Positions 20,537-31,722 of a stretch of 64,000 nt of DNA are shown piece after piece. Where the stretch lies: positions 1,426,001 to 1,490,000 of the forward strand of contig JAHWDD010000004.1 in the NCBI GenBank assembly GCA_023897205.1. Direction: 5' to 3'. Source of the stretch: Exophiala sp. HKRS030 (taxonomy: Eukaryota > Ascomycota > Eurotiomycetes > Chaetothyriales > Herpotrichiellaceae). A program made the translations under genes and the position numbers. Position 1 is the stretch's first letter. Every line of letters begins with the position of its first letter. The notes under the pieces were generated by a model. The model ran no database searches, was not told the origin of the DNA, and saw only the letters and a list, made by a program, of their open reading frames with translations.

Positions 20537-21145
20537 ATGCAGTCAACCACTGTATTCTCGTCGCCCTTGACGGCGTCGGGCCGGTTCTACAAGCTTTGCG
20601 CCCAAATACTGCAACCTTCGACTCGGCGACACCAATCATCCTACCGCCGGGCAAGATCGAAGCTCAATGTCAAGCCAGATGCTTCGTTCTTGCCTTCCAA
20701 GACCGAGCAGCATGACCACATCATTTTCAATCCTCCTCCGAGCATGCCCAATATCTACCACACGCCTAACATTTTTCTCCCCGACAATGATCGAAGAAAA
20801 ATCATACCCGATCGGGAAACACGAGAGGCACAGTTGTTGCTAAGCGAACGGATACCTGTTGTTAAAGGACAGCAAGAAAAGAGATACCATCTGACAGCGA
20901 AGGATGTGGAAGAGATGAGGGCTCTACGCAGGACAGCCCCGTCAGAATGGAGCGTCAACAAATTATCCAAAAAGTTCGACTGTTCTCCAATCTTTGCCAT
21001 GTATGCCACAGAAGGACTGGCACCAGGAAAACAAGAACTGCAGAAAACAGTGACAAAGATTGTCAAGTCGAGATGGGGGAAGAAGAGACGGGAGGCACGC
21101 GAGGATCGAGAACTACGCAAAGAGAAGTGGTATAGGGACGAATAA
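20537..21145 (+). CDS. MRPL20: Mitochondrial large-subunit ribosomal protein L20 (mL58 family)
   Basis: 202 residues from the first in-frame ATG. The first 35 residues are basic and Ser/Thr-rich, typical of a mitochondrial import signal. The body has the fungal MRP-L20 pattern: a short region with YHTPNIFLPD, a helix with LTAKDVEEMRALR, a winged-helix-like SVNKLSKKFDCS segment, and a very basic tail (WGKKRREAREDRELRKEKW). It is a structural part of the mitochondrial 54S subunit. The upstream open frame has no ATG and is not included. No introns. Not part of the neighbouring clusters. Confidence 0.9.
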   Translation: MQSTTVFSSPLTASGRFYKLCAQILQPSTRRHQSSYRRARSKLNVKPDASFLPSKTEQHDHIIFNPPPSMPNIYHTPNIFLPDNDRRKIIPDRETREAQLLLSERIPVVKGQQEKRYHLTAKDVEEMRALRRTAPSEWSVNKLSKKFDCSPIFAMYATEGLAPGKQELQKTVTKIVKSRWGKKRREAREDRELRKEKWYRDE

Positions 21146-21402
21146 GACCCAACTTTTGTAGAATATGAGCGAAGTCTTAGCTTTCAAAAATGTAAAGATA
21201 CTGTTGATTGTCTCGGAAAACCATCTATAATCAAGTTCTGCTGGTACACTAAAGTCGTGTGAGCAATTCGTAGCCATTTCCATCAACAATTCATCACCCC
21301 GAAAGACTCGCGCGGATTTCTGCCGCATCTGCGACCTTCCACTACAACAACTCTCACATAGGGCCGAACTACCCGCAAGTAACCTTCCTGATAAACACAT
21401 AC
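21146..21402. other. Intergenic, promoter of the dipeptidase gene
   Basis: 257 bp between MRPL20 and the upstream in-frame ATG of the next gene. No feature seen. Confidence 0.4.
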
Positions 21403-21567
21403 ATGTTCCTCAAATCTCGTGCTTCTCCATTCTCTTTCAAGAGTCTGCGTACCTTGTCAAGCACTTTTCCTTCCTCTCACATCCAGAGCAAATCCAATCT
21501 TGCTCCCCTGCATCCATTGACCTTTACACCAGTCCGGACCTACTACGGCCATATCACAGACCACAAG

Positions 21568-23174
21568 ATGGCGCCTCAATTGGAACCCTACTTCAAGAAG
21601 TGCGATAAGAACTCCCATGTACATGCACAACCACTGATTCCTTTAGGGTCGATGAACTGGCCGACTCATTCATTGAGCGTAAGCAAAGAAGCCGTCCGCT
21701 TCAACACCATCAGTGGCGGGGTAATGACAGAGATTTGCAACAGGTCTGCGCAAAGCCGTCGCCATCCCTTCCGTGTCTGCAGATGAAGAGAAGAGAAAGG
21801 AAGTCGTACGGGTACGGGCATATTGTATCCAGCCATGACTTGGTCGGACATGACTGAAGAAAACAATAGATGGGCCAGTTCCTCGCCAACGAGCTTGAGA
21901 CACTCGGCGCAGAAGTGCAACAACGACCCTTGGGCAAACAGCCGGGCAAGGAACACCTCGACCTCCCTCCCGTCATCATTGCGCGCTACGGCAACGACAA
22001 GTCGAAACGAACAATTCTCGTTTACGGGCACTACGACGTCCAACCTGCGCTCCTGGAGGATGGCTGGGCGACGGAACCCTTCAAGCTGACCATTGATGAC
22101 AAGGGCCGCATGTACGGCCGTGGAAGCACTGACGACAAGGGCCCTGTGCTGGGTTGGATCAACGCCATTGAGGCACACCAGAAGGCCGGCGTGGACTTCC
22201 CCGTCAACCTGCTCTGCTGCTTCGAGGGTATGGAAGAATACGGCTCCGAGGGTCTCGACGACTTTATCAAAGCCGAGGCCAAACAGTTCTTCAAAGACGC
22301 CGACGCAGTTTGCATAAGCGACAATTACTGGCTCGGTACCGAGAAGCCTTGCCTCACGTACGGTCTCAGAGGATGCAACTACTACTCGGTCGAGATCTCC
22401 GGCCCAGGCCAGGACTTGCACTCTGGCGTGTTCGGCGGCACGGCACACGAGCCCATGACCGACCTCATGGCCGTCCTGGGCAAACTGGTCGACGTCAACG
22501 GGAAGATCCTCATCCCTGGTATCAACGAGATGGTTGCGCCTGTCACGGAGGATGAAAAGGCCCTCTACGGCCCCATCGCCTACACCATGGACAACCTATA
22601 CGAGAGTCTTGGCAGCACGACGGGAATCTTTGACGACAAGGAGCGCACGTTGATGGCGAGATGGCGGTTCCCGTCACTGTCGATCCACGGTGTCGAGGGT
22701 GCCTTCTCGGCCCCAGGCGCAAAGACCGTCATCCCGGCCAAGGTCATCGGCAAGTTCTCCATCCGTACCGTGCCGGACATGGAGTCACCGCAGGTCAACG
22801 AGGCGGTGTACAAATACGTCAAGGACGAGTTTGCCAAGCTCGGGTCCAAGAACAAGCTCGACGTCTACTGCCAGCACGACGGGAAGTGGTGGGTGGCCAG
22901 TCCGAAGCACTGGAACTTTTCGGCCGCGAGCAAGGCCGTCAAGGAGGTCTACGGTGTCAAGCCAGACATGACCCGCGAAGGTGGCAGTATCCCGGTCACC
23001 CTCACGTTCGAGGAGGCGACCGGCAAGAATGTGCTCTTGTTGCCCATGGGAAGCAGCACGGACGCGGCGCACAGCATCAACGAGAAACTCGACCGGAGGA
23101 ATTACATTGAAGGTACGAAGCTGTTGGGTGCGTACCTTCATTATGTTGCGGAAGAGCCCATGGTGGCTGCGTAG
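21568..23174 (+). CDS. DUG1: Cys-Gly metallodipeptidase (DUG1 type, peptidase M20)
   Basis: Four exons (21568-21599, 21647-21678, 21744-21811, 21870-23174) encode 478 residues, the normal length for this family. Dug1 splits Cys-Gly during glutathione breakdown and acts on other dipeptides, using two zinc ions. Metal ligands and catalytic residues are in place: YGHYDVQP (His98, Asp100), GSTDDKGP (Asp132), FEGMEEYGSEG (Glu166-Glu167), and the C-terminal DAAHS. The first intron has a weak GTGCGA donor, but the junctions give the expected KKVDELADSF and ERLRKAVAIPSVSADE. An in-frame ATG at 21403 would add 55 residues resembling a mitochondrial presequence (see findings). Confidence 0.93.
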
Positions 23175-24429
23175 ATACCTATCTTAGGCACCTATTCGTG
23201 TCTGATGCCCTCGAGAAGTCAACGATAGCGGCAGAGAGGGACTCGACTGTTCACCTGGACCTAAAATAGAAGTGCTATAAGACGACTTGTTAAATTATGC
23301 CGATTCCCGAGCCCTAGAAAAGTATAGTCTCGTATCGTACAGTATTTATCTCAGAATCCTCGACCCTCATACACCAGGCACTAACGAGCTTAAGTTCACC
23401 CCAATCTTGATCTTGATCGGAACCACGAAACAAACCTGATCTTGCCTACGGCGACGCATTCCAGGAGCGGAAACAGACGGATCCAGGCTCCAGTCAGTTT
23501 CCAAAACGTCTCCATCTCATAAGACCTTCGCATTCTCAAGGATGAAGAGTCACGCTCGAAGGGAATATCTATACCGTCCGCGTAAGCAGACTAACACTAA
23601 ATCTACCAACCCAATAAGAGACTTCCCCTGCCACGGACGGCTTGAAATCGGATGCTGTCACGGTTAGGAGAGGTCTGATCTTGGAGAAGCATGCATGCCT
23701 TGAGCAGCGCTTTCGCTTCCCAAGGGAAACGCAACGACCTCTGAGCTGGGATGCCACCGATGCAGGTCGTCGATACCAATGACCTCGTCTTCTTTGACGT
23801 AATGTTGCATCAGGTCCATGGTGATAGGTGAAAGAGCTCCTAGTTACAGTCAGGACATGTACTTCGTCGACTATAGATCGCGCAAGGCTGAACAAGTGGA
23901 CCTTTAAGTACGAACCTGTTGAGTCTGACATAAAGGTACTAGCGCGGACGATAAGCCGGCGAATTTGTAATGAAATGGGGGCCCATACCATTGCCGGGGC
24001 CGGCTCCCACATCACTACCGTGGACTAGGGTCAAATCAAGTGAGTATGTGGTGAGACAAGACAGCCTTCACTATTCCACCTCTGTTGGCATTTGATGTTA
24101 TCCAGAGAGCAAGAAAATTCAAATCTAGGTCCAGCCGGCATGTTCAGCTTCGTAGCCCCATGGCTTACCAGAATCAGTGTTGTTGATGAGCCGGTCGGTG
24201 GGTCAGCCGGCGGGAAAAGCAAGTCTACAGACTGGACGAGGACGCCCGTTAGTCGGCCAGGTTAGTCGCGCGAGAATCGACTCATTGGTTACTGTATCCT
24301 TGTCTGCCAATTCATATGGCACTTTAATACTTGAGAACGCAGCAGAAAACTCGCAGTTGAAATGTTTCTTGTTGATCTGTCTGTCCATTTCATGAGAAGA
24401 GCCACGCTTACTTCTTCGTTCTCGTTCCA
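23175..24429. other. Long intergenic region with a possible gene remnant
   Basis: 1.25 kb between two same-strand genes. The only coding-like pieces are on the reverse strand around 23700-24040 and are listed as a possible remnant. The rest shows nothing recognisable. Confidence 0.4.
23939..24031 (-). pseudogene. Possible methyltransferase remnant (SAM-binding motif I)
   Basis: A short reverse-strand frame reads TLVHGSDVGAGPGNGMGPHF. This resembles motif I of fungal SAM-dependent methyltransferases (LVHDVGAGPGN). It soon meets a stop, and no other methyltransferase motifs were found. A second reverse-strand frame around 23660-23820 has a protein-like but unrecognised composition. This may be a decayed gene or chance. 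Confidence 0.25.
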
Positions 24430-25996
24430 ATGTCATCCTCTGGTAAAAGACCTTGTGATCCTGCAGTTGTGGACGTCAAGACCACTAACTCTGAGGCAGA
24501 GTTTGTGAAGCGCCAGATCACTGCACCGCCAGGTCTCCCAAGCAAACAGCCATCAACATCAGCCTGGCAAGAGCCACCGGGTCCGATTGCTCAGATCCAA
24601 TCTCAGCATCTCCCAGATGCAGTTGACATTGTCATTATCGGTTCCGGGTTGACGGGATGCGGCGTCGCACATACTCTGTTGAACCACCCAGCAGCTGCAC
24701 GGCTCCGCATTACAGTCCTTGAAGCACGCAATGCTGTTAGCGGAGCAACAGGCCGCAACGGCGGTCATCTCGTCTCCAACGCCGCCGAGCTCGTCCCAGG
24801 TCTCGTTGCGGACTTCGGGCCAGAAGAGGCTGCCAAGGTTGCACGATTCAGCGAGGCTGCCATCATTCGTCTCAAGGAGATCGTCGACGGTTTGGACAAA
24901 GCTGACCACGAAGCCTCTGAGTTTCGGCACGTTGTCAGCACGATGGGCTTCCATGACCAAGAAACCTTTGAGAGCAGTAAGAGGGCAATCGAGCTCCTTC
25001 AGAAAATAGCACCTTCTACTGGGGTTCTAAATCACAACATTATTTCCGCAGAAGAAGCGATTGAGGTTTGAGATTCACATGTTTCGACGGATTAGACGAC
25101 GTGGCTGACTTGTGAAGAAATACCGCTACCGGGATGTTGTTGGTGGCGCGGAGCAGCATGGAGCGGCGGCTCTGTGGCCTTATCGAATGCTCACCGCCGT
25201 CTACAAAGATCTTCTGAACAGGTATCAAGGTCGATTTACACTTGAGACCAATACTCCAGCACTTTCCATAGAGTCTGGTGTCCCAATCTCGGATGGAGAT
25301 TCATTATACATTATCGAGACACCGCGCGGCCAGATCAGGTCTCGGAAAGTCATACATTGTACCAATGGATACGCCGGTCACCTGATTCCAAAGCTCAGAG
25401 GCAGCTTGTATCCGTTGCGCGGGACAATGTCTGTTCAGAAACCGAGTGCGTCGTTTCCTCGTCTTGGGGATCAAGTTTCGTGGGCCCATGGCGGACAACG
25501 AAATCTCGACCCCCGAACTGGTATAATGGATGCGAGTCTGTATTATGCACAGCAGAATGCAGTGACGGGAGAAGTTTGGATCGGCGGAGACGTTCAACCA
25601 CTCAGCCAGCTCCTGACCAGCGATGATTCCTGCGTTGGGGAATTAGCTGCCAGAAACCTCAGCACCATCCTTCCTAGGATATTTGACGACGATGGCTCCC
25701 CGGAACCATTAAAGGTGTGGTCCGGCATCATGGCCTTCACTGCCGATGGCCTACCAATAGTTGGGAAGCTCCTCTCCTCGTTGACGGAGCGTTCAGGAGA
25801 CGGAGAATGGATCTCTGCTGGGTATAATGGCCACGGGATGGACAAAGGCTGGTTGTGTGGCGAGGCCGTGGCGAGGATGGTGTTGGAGGAAGAGACTCCT
25901 GAGCTTCCGGGTTGTTATCTCTTGAGTGCGGAGAGACTCAAAAGCTTGACGGTAGACAACGCTGTAGATAGACTTCTCAACGTGATCGAGAAGTGA
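24430..25996 (+). CDS. FAD-dependent oxidoreductase (D-amino-acid-oxidase fold)
   Basis: Two exons (24430-25065, 25118-25996) with a 52-bp intron encode 504 residues. A 60-residue leader precedes the dinucleotide-binding motif VIIGSGLTGCGVA (Gly71, 73, 76), followed by the acidic end of the second strand (VLEAR) and GATGRNGGH. The latter is typical of the DAO/OrdL branch that oxidises amines and amino acids. The C-terminal part has GIMAFTADGLPIVG and the FAD-closing YNGHGMDKGW. Likely reaction: flavin-dependent oxidation of a secondary or primary amine, releasing peroxide. The substrate is unknown. There is no clear targeting signal or peroxisomal tail. It is followed by a Zn2Cys6 regulator and an MFS transporter, a typical small catabolic group. 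Confidence 0.88.
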
Positions 25997-26250
25997 TATA
26001 GCAATTCCAGGGAACACACGTAGCGACTTTGAAGTGTTAATAGTTTCGATATCAAAATTGCCAGATCCGGTATGCCCCTCACCGGGAAGATATTTCTCCG
26101 AACCTTGGAAACTGATCTAATACGTTGCGTGAACTGCCGAGTCGTGTGCAACCCCCGTTCCCCAGAAACGCTGATAACCATCGGTCGTCCGCTAACTCGC
26201 AGCCAAGTAAACGATTCGACTCCTGACCGTTCCATAATCATCGAAACGCT

Positions 26251-27753
26251 ATGGACGGCTGCCCTCCGCAGCAGCGGGCATGCGATCGCTGCCACAACAT
26301 CAAGGAACGCTGCCGATGGGTTCATGGCTATCCCAAATGCGATCGCTGCTTTCGTCTCAACCACATTTGCCAGAAGAACCGCCCTACGAGAAAACGCGGC
26401 CGGAGGCCTTTTTCATCACCTGACGACTCTCCCGTTGGGGGGAATGACTTCAGGCAGGACGGGTTACATCGAGACAGGATTCGAGTCCCGGGCCGACACT
26501 ACCAGCCTCCCTCCCTGGACTCGAAGGATACGGGTTACACCTGCCCAGAAGAGAGCTCCGGTGGCGAAGCATCAATCACCTCTCGCCCCGGAAACGGCTT
26601 GATGAAGTATAATATCAAGATGTCGACAGCTGAGACCGAGCAGATTCGGCAAATCCTCTTCTCTGACTGTCTGCTCGAAAACTTTATCCTGGGCCCGAGT
26701 TTCTGCGAGAGCATGCGCCAATACCTCATCCCGCGTCTCTTTCTCTCCAAGACTGTGCTCCAGGACGGGTTCCTCGCTGGCGCTTTGTCATGGACAGGCA
26801 CAGAGGAAGGTTGCCTCGAGCCTGATCTGGTCGACGCTTCGTTTCGTCACGCCTCGTCCGCCCTGGCATCGCTGGGCTCCCTCAAAGTCACCGACTTTGA
26901 AACAATGTCAGATTGTCTTATGCTGGGCGTATCTCTGATAAATTTTGCACTGAAACATCGTGTGAAGGATGTTCATACCATCTGCTGCCAGACCCTGGTA
27001 CTCATGAAGCCGTTTTACGATGTACACCTATCGGGAGCATCGGATCCCTTGGGTCTCTTGACATGTATGACTTTGTGGGACATTAGCGGATCTGTATTGC
27101 AGTCCAAGATCCCAACGCTACGGTTTTGCGTGCCGCAAACATCTACTGACCAGCACGTTGATCGTTATTTGGGCATTTGCGTGTCCCTGATCCCCCTTCT
27201 GCAAGACATTTGCGAAATCAGCGCGGCACTGCTCTGTGTCGACGCTGATGACGCTCAAGGAATTTTTCAAACGTGGCATGAGCTCGAAGACAAGGTTCAA
27301 CAGTGGCGTCCAGCAACGTCACAGGACCTGCACCGCCTATTCAATGCCATCGAGGTTTCCCACATGCTGTGCCAGGCTCAAGTCTGGCAACAGGCTGCGC
27401 TGCTTATCCTTCATCGTTTGCGACATCCATATGGCACCAATGACGAACCAGCGCGGGTCCTTTCCAAGGCCATTCTCACAAACCTAGATATGATACATCT
27501 TTGCACGAGAAAAGCTGTCAAGCACGTCGAACTGGCCTTTCTCGTGGCCTGTCTCGAGGTTGAAGCCAGGCAACGTCGCCAATGGCTTCAAAAAGTGCGG
27601 GTTTTGGTCGGCTACTCGGCCCAGTTTCAAAAGGACATGCAAGACACCATCACTTCAATCTGGAGAGCTCAAGATCGTTGCAAAACAATGTCTTGGGGAA
27701 GTTTAAGTATATTCAGCTCAGGGTTCTTGAGAAGTCCGACAGTACAGATATAG
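26251..27753 (+). CDS. Zn2Cys6 transcription factor
   Basis: A single exon encodes 500 residues. The zinc cluster is at residues 11-40 (Cys 11, 14, 21, 30, 33, 40), with an eight-residue central loop instead of the usual six or so. A basic linker follows (RPTRKRGRRP). The remaining sequence is helical, with the loose features of fungal regulators (TLWDISGSVLQ, VSHMLCQAQVWQQAALLILH). The first ATG just before the cluster is taken as the start. It lies 254 bp downstream of the FAD oxidoreductase on the same strand and convergent with the MFS transporter gene. It may regulate them; there is no direct evidence. Confidence 0.87.
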   Translation: MDGCPPQQRACDRCHNIKERCRWVHGYPKCDRCFRLNHICQKNRPTRKRGRRPFSSPDDSPVGGNDFRQDGLHRDRIRVPGRHYQPPSLDSKDTGYTCPEESSGGEASITSRPGNGLMKYNIKMSTAETEQIRQILFSDCLLENFILGPSFCESMRQYLIPRLFLSKTVLQDGFLAGALSWTGTEEGCLEPDLVDASFRHASSALASLGSLKVTDFETMSDCLMLGVSLINFALKHRVKDVHTICCQTLVLMKPFYDVHLSGASDPLGLLTCMTLWDISGSVLQSKIPTLRFCVPQTSTDQHVDRYLGICVSLIPLLQDICEISAALLCVDADDAQGIFQTWHELEDKVQQWRPATSQDLHRLFNAIEVSHMLCQAQVWQQAALLILHRLRHPYGTNDEPARVLSKAILTNLDMIHLCTRKAVKHVELAFLVACLEVEARQRRQWLQKVRVLVGYSAQFQKDMQDTITSIWRAQDRCKTMSWGSLSIFSSGFLRSPTVQI

Positions 27754-27854
27754 TCGATGAACCCATGATTCAATCAGCACAGTCAAGGTCTCTGGGCCAT
27801 AGACTTTGATTTGCTTCAACCACCCATCCAAATTCTGGCAGCAGGGCCGATGTA

Positions 27855-29632
27855 CTAGTGCAGAACATAGTGACGATACCTGTCAGCAGTAAATCGTCGT
27901 GCGTCCTTACCCCAGAAAATCAGAAAGACAGGAATTGTCCCCAAGACAAGCGAGAGGACCACACAAAGAATAAACATGTTCTGGAGGCCCATCCCTTTGA
28001 TCCACGGGACCAAGGAGAAAAGCACGACGACCGAGAACACGTTCCTGACGAATACCACCCCTACAAACCCGTCTCCAACAGCCTACCATTGATGTGTTAG
28101 AATAGACAAGGTGCTTCTTTTCTGAAATCAAGGGAGTAAAGTCTTACATCTTTATATGAGTCGATGGCATATGAGATTGCCACGTCGCCGCAGACCATGA
28201 ATCCTGCGCCATTGATCGCCAATCCTACAGCAACAACCGGCCACGGAGCATTCTGGTGTGGTTGTTAGCATCCCACGTTCGCTAATGCCTGCTCGGCAGA
28301 CCTTTCAGTGTGGAAGTACAAGACTTACATGGCAAAGGCCGAAGCCAAACATTGCAATTCCGCCGGTCGTCAGCAGTGCGCCTGGAATAGCAGGGTACAA
28401 CCGCATTTCCGGCTCATAAAGTCCATTGTTGCGCCGGGCCAAGTGCAAAATGATCCAGTCATTCAGAGGAGTAATGGCCATGCCCACGACCGAACCGATG
28501 AATGGGGCCACATTGAAAAGGCCCAAAGCTGAAGCCGAGAAATTATACGGTGGGGCGGATAGATGCTGCGGTGCAAGGGTGTTCATGATCGCGAACCAGG
28601 CCAGAAGCGAGCCATAGGTGATGGCAGTATATGCCATCCCGGGAAACATAACCAAGAGGATAAACGGCCGGTAGAAGTGCTGCGAGATGGGTGCCGGAGT
28701 CTTGGTCACCAGAGCGAACCGTTCACGAAGAGGTCTTCGCGCGGGATACAAGTTAGGTACGCTTATCGAAGCCACAGGTTGCAGCCCCTCTTCGGCTGTA
28801 TCTTTCTTGGGATTCGAACCGCCGCCGGTCATTGTAGCTTCGGGCTCGCAATTTCCCGGCAGGCTCCCAATGAGCGGTGTATAGGTTGTCTCCTCAAAGA
28901 AGAACAGGACAAGAAGGAAGGTGACGGAGAGGAAAATGGTGCACCACCACCACATCCAGCGCCAGCCTTGTGAGTCAATGACATAGCCTGCCGCGACAGG
29001 GCCCAGGTATGCTCCGGTAGCTTGGGTGCCGAGAAAGAGCCCGTTCACGGTGGCGTACTGATGCGTGAAGAACAGGTCCGCAATCGTGACTTGAACAATG
29101 GTCTCACTGATCGCACCGGCCAACCCCATCACCAAGTTTGACGCCATGAGCTCTCCATTGGTGGTGACTCTTGCCGACCAGATCGCACAGGCCAATTGAA
29201 GCGCGAGGCTGACCAGATAGACCGGTCGTCGTCCGTATCGGTACGTGAACGGAATGAAGAAGACGCATCCAACGGCCAAGCCGGTGTAGTTGAGGGCGAT
29301 CGACGTCGTGTAAACAAATGTGGTCATGCCCACATCTTCAACATACTCGGCGTAGGCCACGAACTGAATGTCGAGGAGGACAAACGTGAAGAGGACGTAG
29401 AAGAGGGCAAGCGTAAAGTTGACTCCCTTTCGCAGTTTGGACCAGTTCAACGGCTCATTCGGGTCGTCAGACGGAGCCGGTTGCAGTATGGTCGATGATT
29501 CCCTGGTCGTAAACACTGTCACAACGTCAATTTCCGCAATTTACGCTCCGGGTTTTGGAGTCCGTTACCTTGGCTCAGAAGGACGGTGCCAGGAGGCGTG
29601 TCGACACCGTTGGTATTCGAACCTCGCACCAT
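27855..29632 (-). CDS. MFS transporter (multidrug/siderophore-type, 12 TM)
   Basis: Four exons (29632-29569, 29515-28329, 28252-28148, 28082-27855) give 527 residues. The N-terminus has DDPNEPLNWSKLRKG, the conserved lead into the first membrane segment of fungal MFS transporters. Next come YRYGRRPVYL, GLAGAISETIVQVTIADLFF and GWRWMWWW, a long hydrophilic central loop (about residues 245-310), then six more membrane segments. The final exon holds the last one. Family members export toxins and drugs or import small metabolites, and the substrate cannot be told. The first exon (22 codons) is assigned from a GTAACG donor and a CAG acceptor that keep phase; it is the least certain part. Confidence 0.85.
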
Positions 29633-31722
29633 GGTAGATTCGACAACGCAGGAGACTGATGGAGGAGAAGCTGTACAAATCGGGGGGGTTTCACGAGAAA
29701 CGTACTGCAACCACGGTGGACTCGAGTACATCCAAGATATATCCTTCGCCCGAGGACAGAATGTTTATTCATCTTGACTCCTATCACGGTCGCATCGCAT
29801 CCCCTTTAGGAATGTCCTTGAGATGCGAAGTTCAACGACCTGACAGGCCATGGTGGAACAGACAGCCTCATTGTGTAGGTGCCAGTAAGAGGACTCCTAG
29901 ACATGGATTATCTGCGCCAAAAGCAACTCTGGAGTAGTCTAGTCAGGACAAACAGGCCGGTCAAATTTCCGGCTTATCAGCCAATCAGACGGCGTTGGAC
30001 CATGTCGCGGCACCCACCTAGTTAGTCGTTCTATCCAGATTGGGGTTTCCAAGAACAATCCCCCCTCCCCCCCGGGATACCCACCACCAAACCGCTACGA
30101 AGGTTATAATGACGTCTCCCTACTGGGTTGTCGCGAATGTTCAGGACGTGCAAGCACAAAGAAGCTGAAAGGTTACCGGGGACCCCATTTCGTGTCACAA
30201 GCTCCAACTCTTGGGCCTTGTGATAGATCATAGCAACGAACGAGCGCTCATTTAGCTTCGAGACGTCTTGGCCACTGGGGTGGACATGTCAAGGACGACA
30301 AGAAAGGGATTGACAATGTTCTTCGCGATCCTTGTGCCGGTTGCTTCGGGCATCTGAGAGGCTCGTTACCGGCCAGAACGGAAGCGAGCAGCCGCGGGAC
30401 AAGAACCATCAAGGAAGTGTAGAGCTGATCGTGAAAAGAAAGACGGATGATTTGAGAGTCTACGAAGAAACAGCTCACCAGGAGGTTCCGCTCTGTTTTT
30501 GGCTGTCTGAGTGTCTCATGAAATAACTGACAAGGACAATGTTGGCGAAAGTGACCAGATAGTTACTGCGTTTTTGGCTACCCTGAAGCCAGCGGCAGCC
30601 TCGACTCTGTGTTGGCTTTCTGCTGATTATCTTACCGACAGGCTGATCACTGATCAATACGGCACCTGTATTATAAAGCTTATCACAGATATGCGATTTT
30701 GCCTGGGACTTGTAATGTCCTCCACCGAGGTAGGAAGAGCCATGTGTGCGTCAGTCCCTATCAAAGACCTCCGGTCGCATGAAACGCCAAAGGTGAAGCA
30801 TAGACAAGGCCGGTGGTCTCGGTGGGAGGCCCCCCTCGGCAGGGCTAGCTCCCCGCCATCCAAAGAGGCCCAGCCGAAGTCTCACCCAATCCATCCTTGA
30901 ATGCGCCGGCTTATCGTCGCGCATGTTATCCGACCGGTGGAATAATCCGGGGTATTTGCCCGGTTCCGCTTTTCTCATCGATTCTGACTGACGCATGGCT
31001 TTGCTGTCTAATCTCTTTTCTCATTGGACAATTTGAACGTCGGGGTGGTGAGTATCGATCCCGTGGAACCATGATATTCCCGCGTTTGGCTTTTGTCTAT
31101 GTCTGATATCTCCGGTAGCGAGAAGTTATGAACTTCGGCCTGACCTCAGAAGGCAAGTCCATCCGTACAAAATACTTCTAAGGATAGAGGGTTAACCATA
31201 TTTTTAATCGTTCTCGGACACCTACAGCTTCTATCGTGATAAAATTGTGGGTCGATGGCTCAAGTACAGTTTTCCAGAGCGTTGTTGTTTGCCCTGAATA
31301 CAAGGTGGAGGCGGTCATCTACAGCAGATACTGGCCGAGAGGAAAATTCCTTTGTTCTCGTGACGGTGTTTCTTCACCGTAGAAAGCCAACGAGTCATCC
31401 ATCATGATGTAGGTTCAAAGTATCGCTAAGATAAAAGCATGACTCTTTATGCTACCTTCGGCAAGTCAAAGCGAATTCTTATCATGGAATGACTTGACTC
31501 TCACTTGGACATATCCAAGGGTCTGCTTCTGTTACGAGCTCTACATATAGCTCGCCTACACCGAGCTCGACTCGATGTCCGTCAGTGCTTGACAGCCGAG
31601 ACCGTTGATCACTGAGTGCCTAGCCCAGGAGATATATTTCGGGAGATTGCTCTTCAGTAAAGGGCAGGAGTTCTCGTCAGAATCACTGTCAACACTCGAA
31701 ACACGGACGAACCTACTGCACC
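29633..31722. other. 2.1 kb divergent intergenic region
   Basis: It lies between the start codons of the MFS transporter and the arylsulfotransferase-family gene. No convincing gene is present; open frames around 30511-31106 lack family features. An inverted CGG-type repeat is listed separately. Confidence 0.45.
30947..30963. promoter_or_regulatory. Inverted CGG/CCG repeat, possible Zn2Cys6 dimer site
   Basis: CCGGG-N7-CCCGG is a perfect inverted repeat, which also reads CGG-N9-CCG. Inverted CGG triplets at fixed spacing are the usual sites of Zn2Cys6 dimers. It lies 760 bp before the arylsulfotransferase-family start. Confidence 0.3.

Noticed and set aside
30511..31106. Open frames in the large MFS/ASST intergenic region
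   Set aside because: No recognisable motifs, no consistent splice pattern and overlapping frames on both strands.
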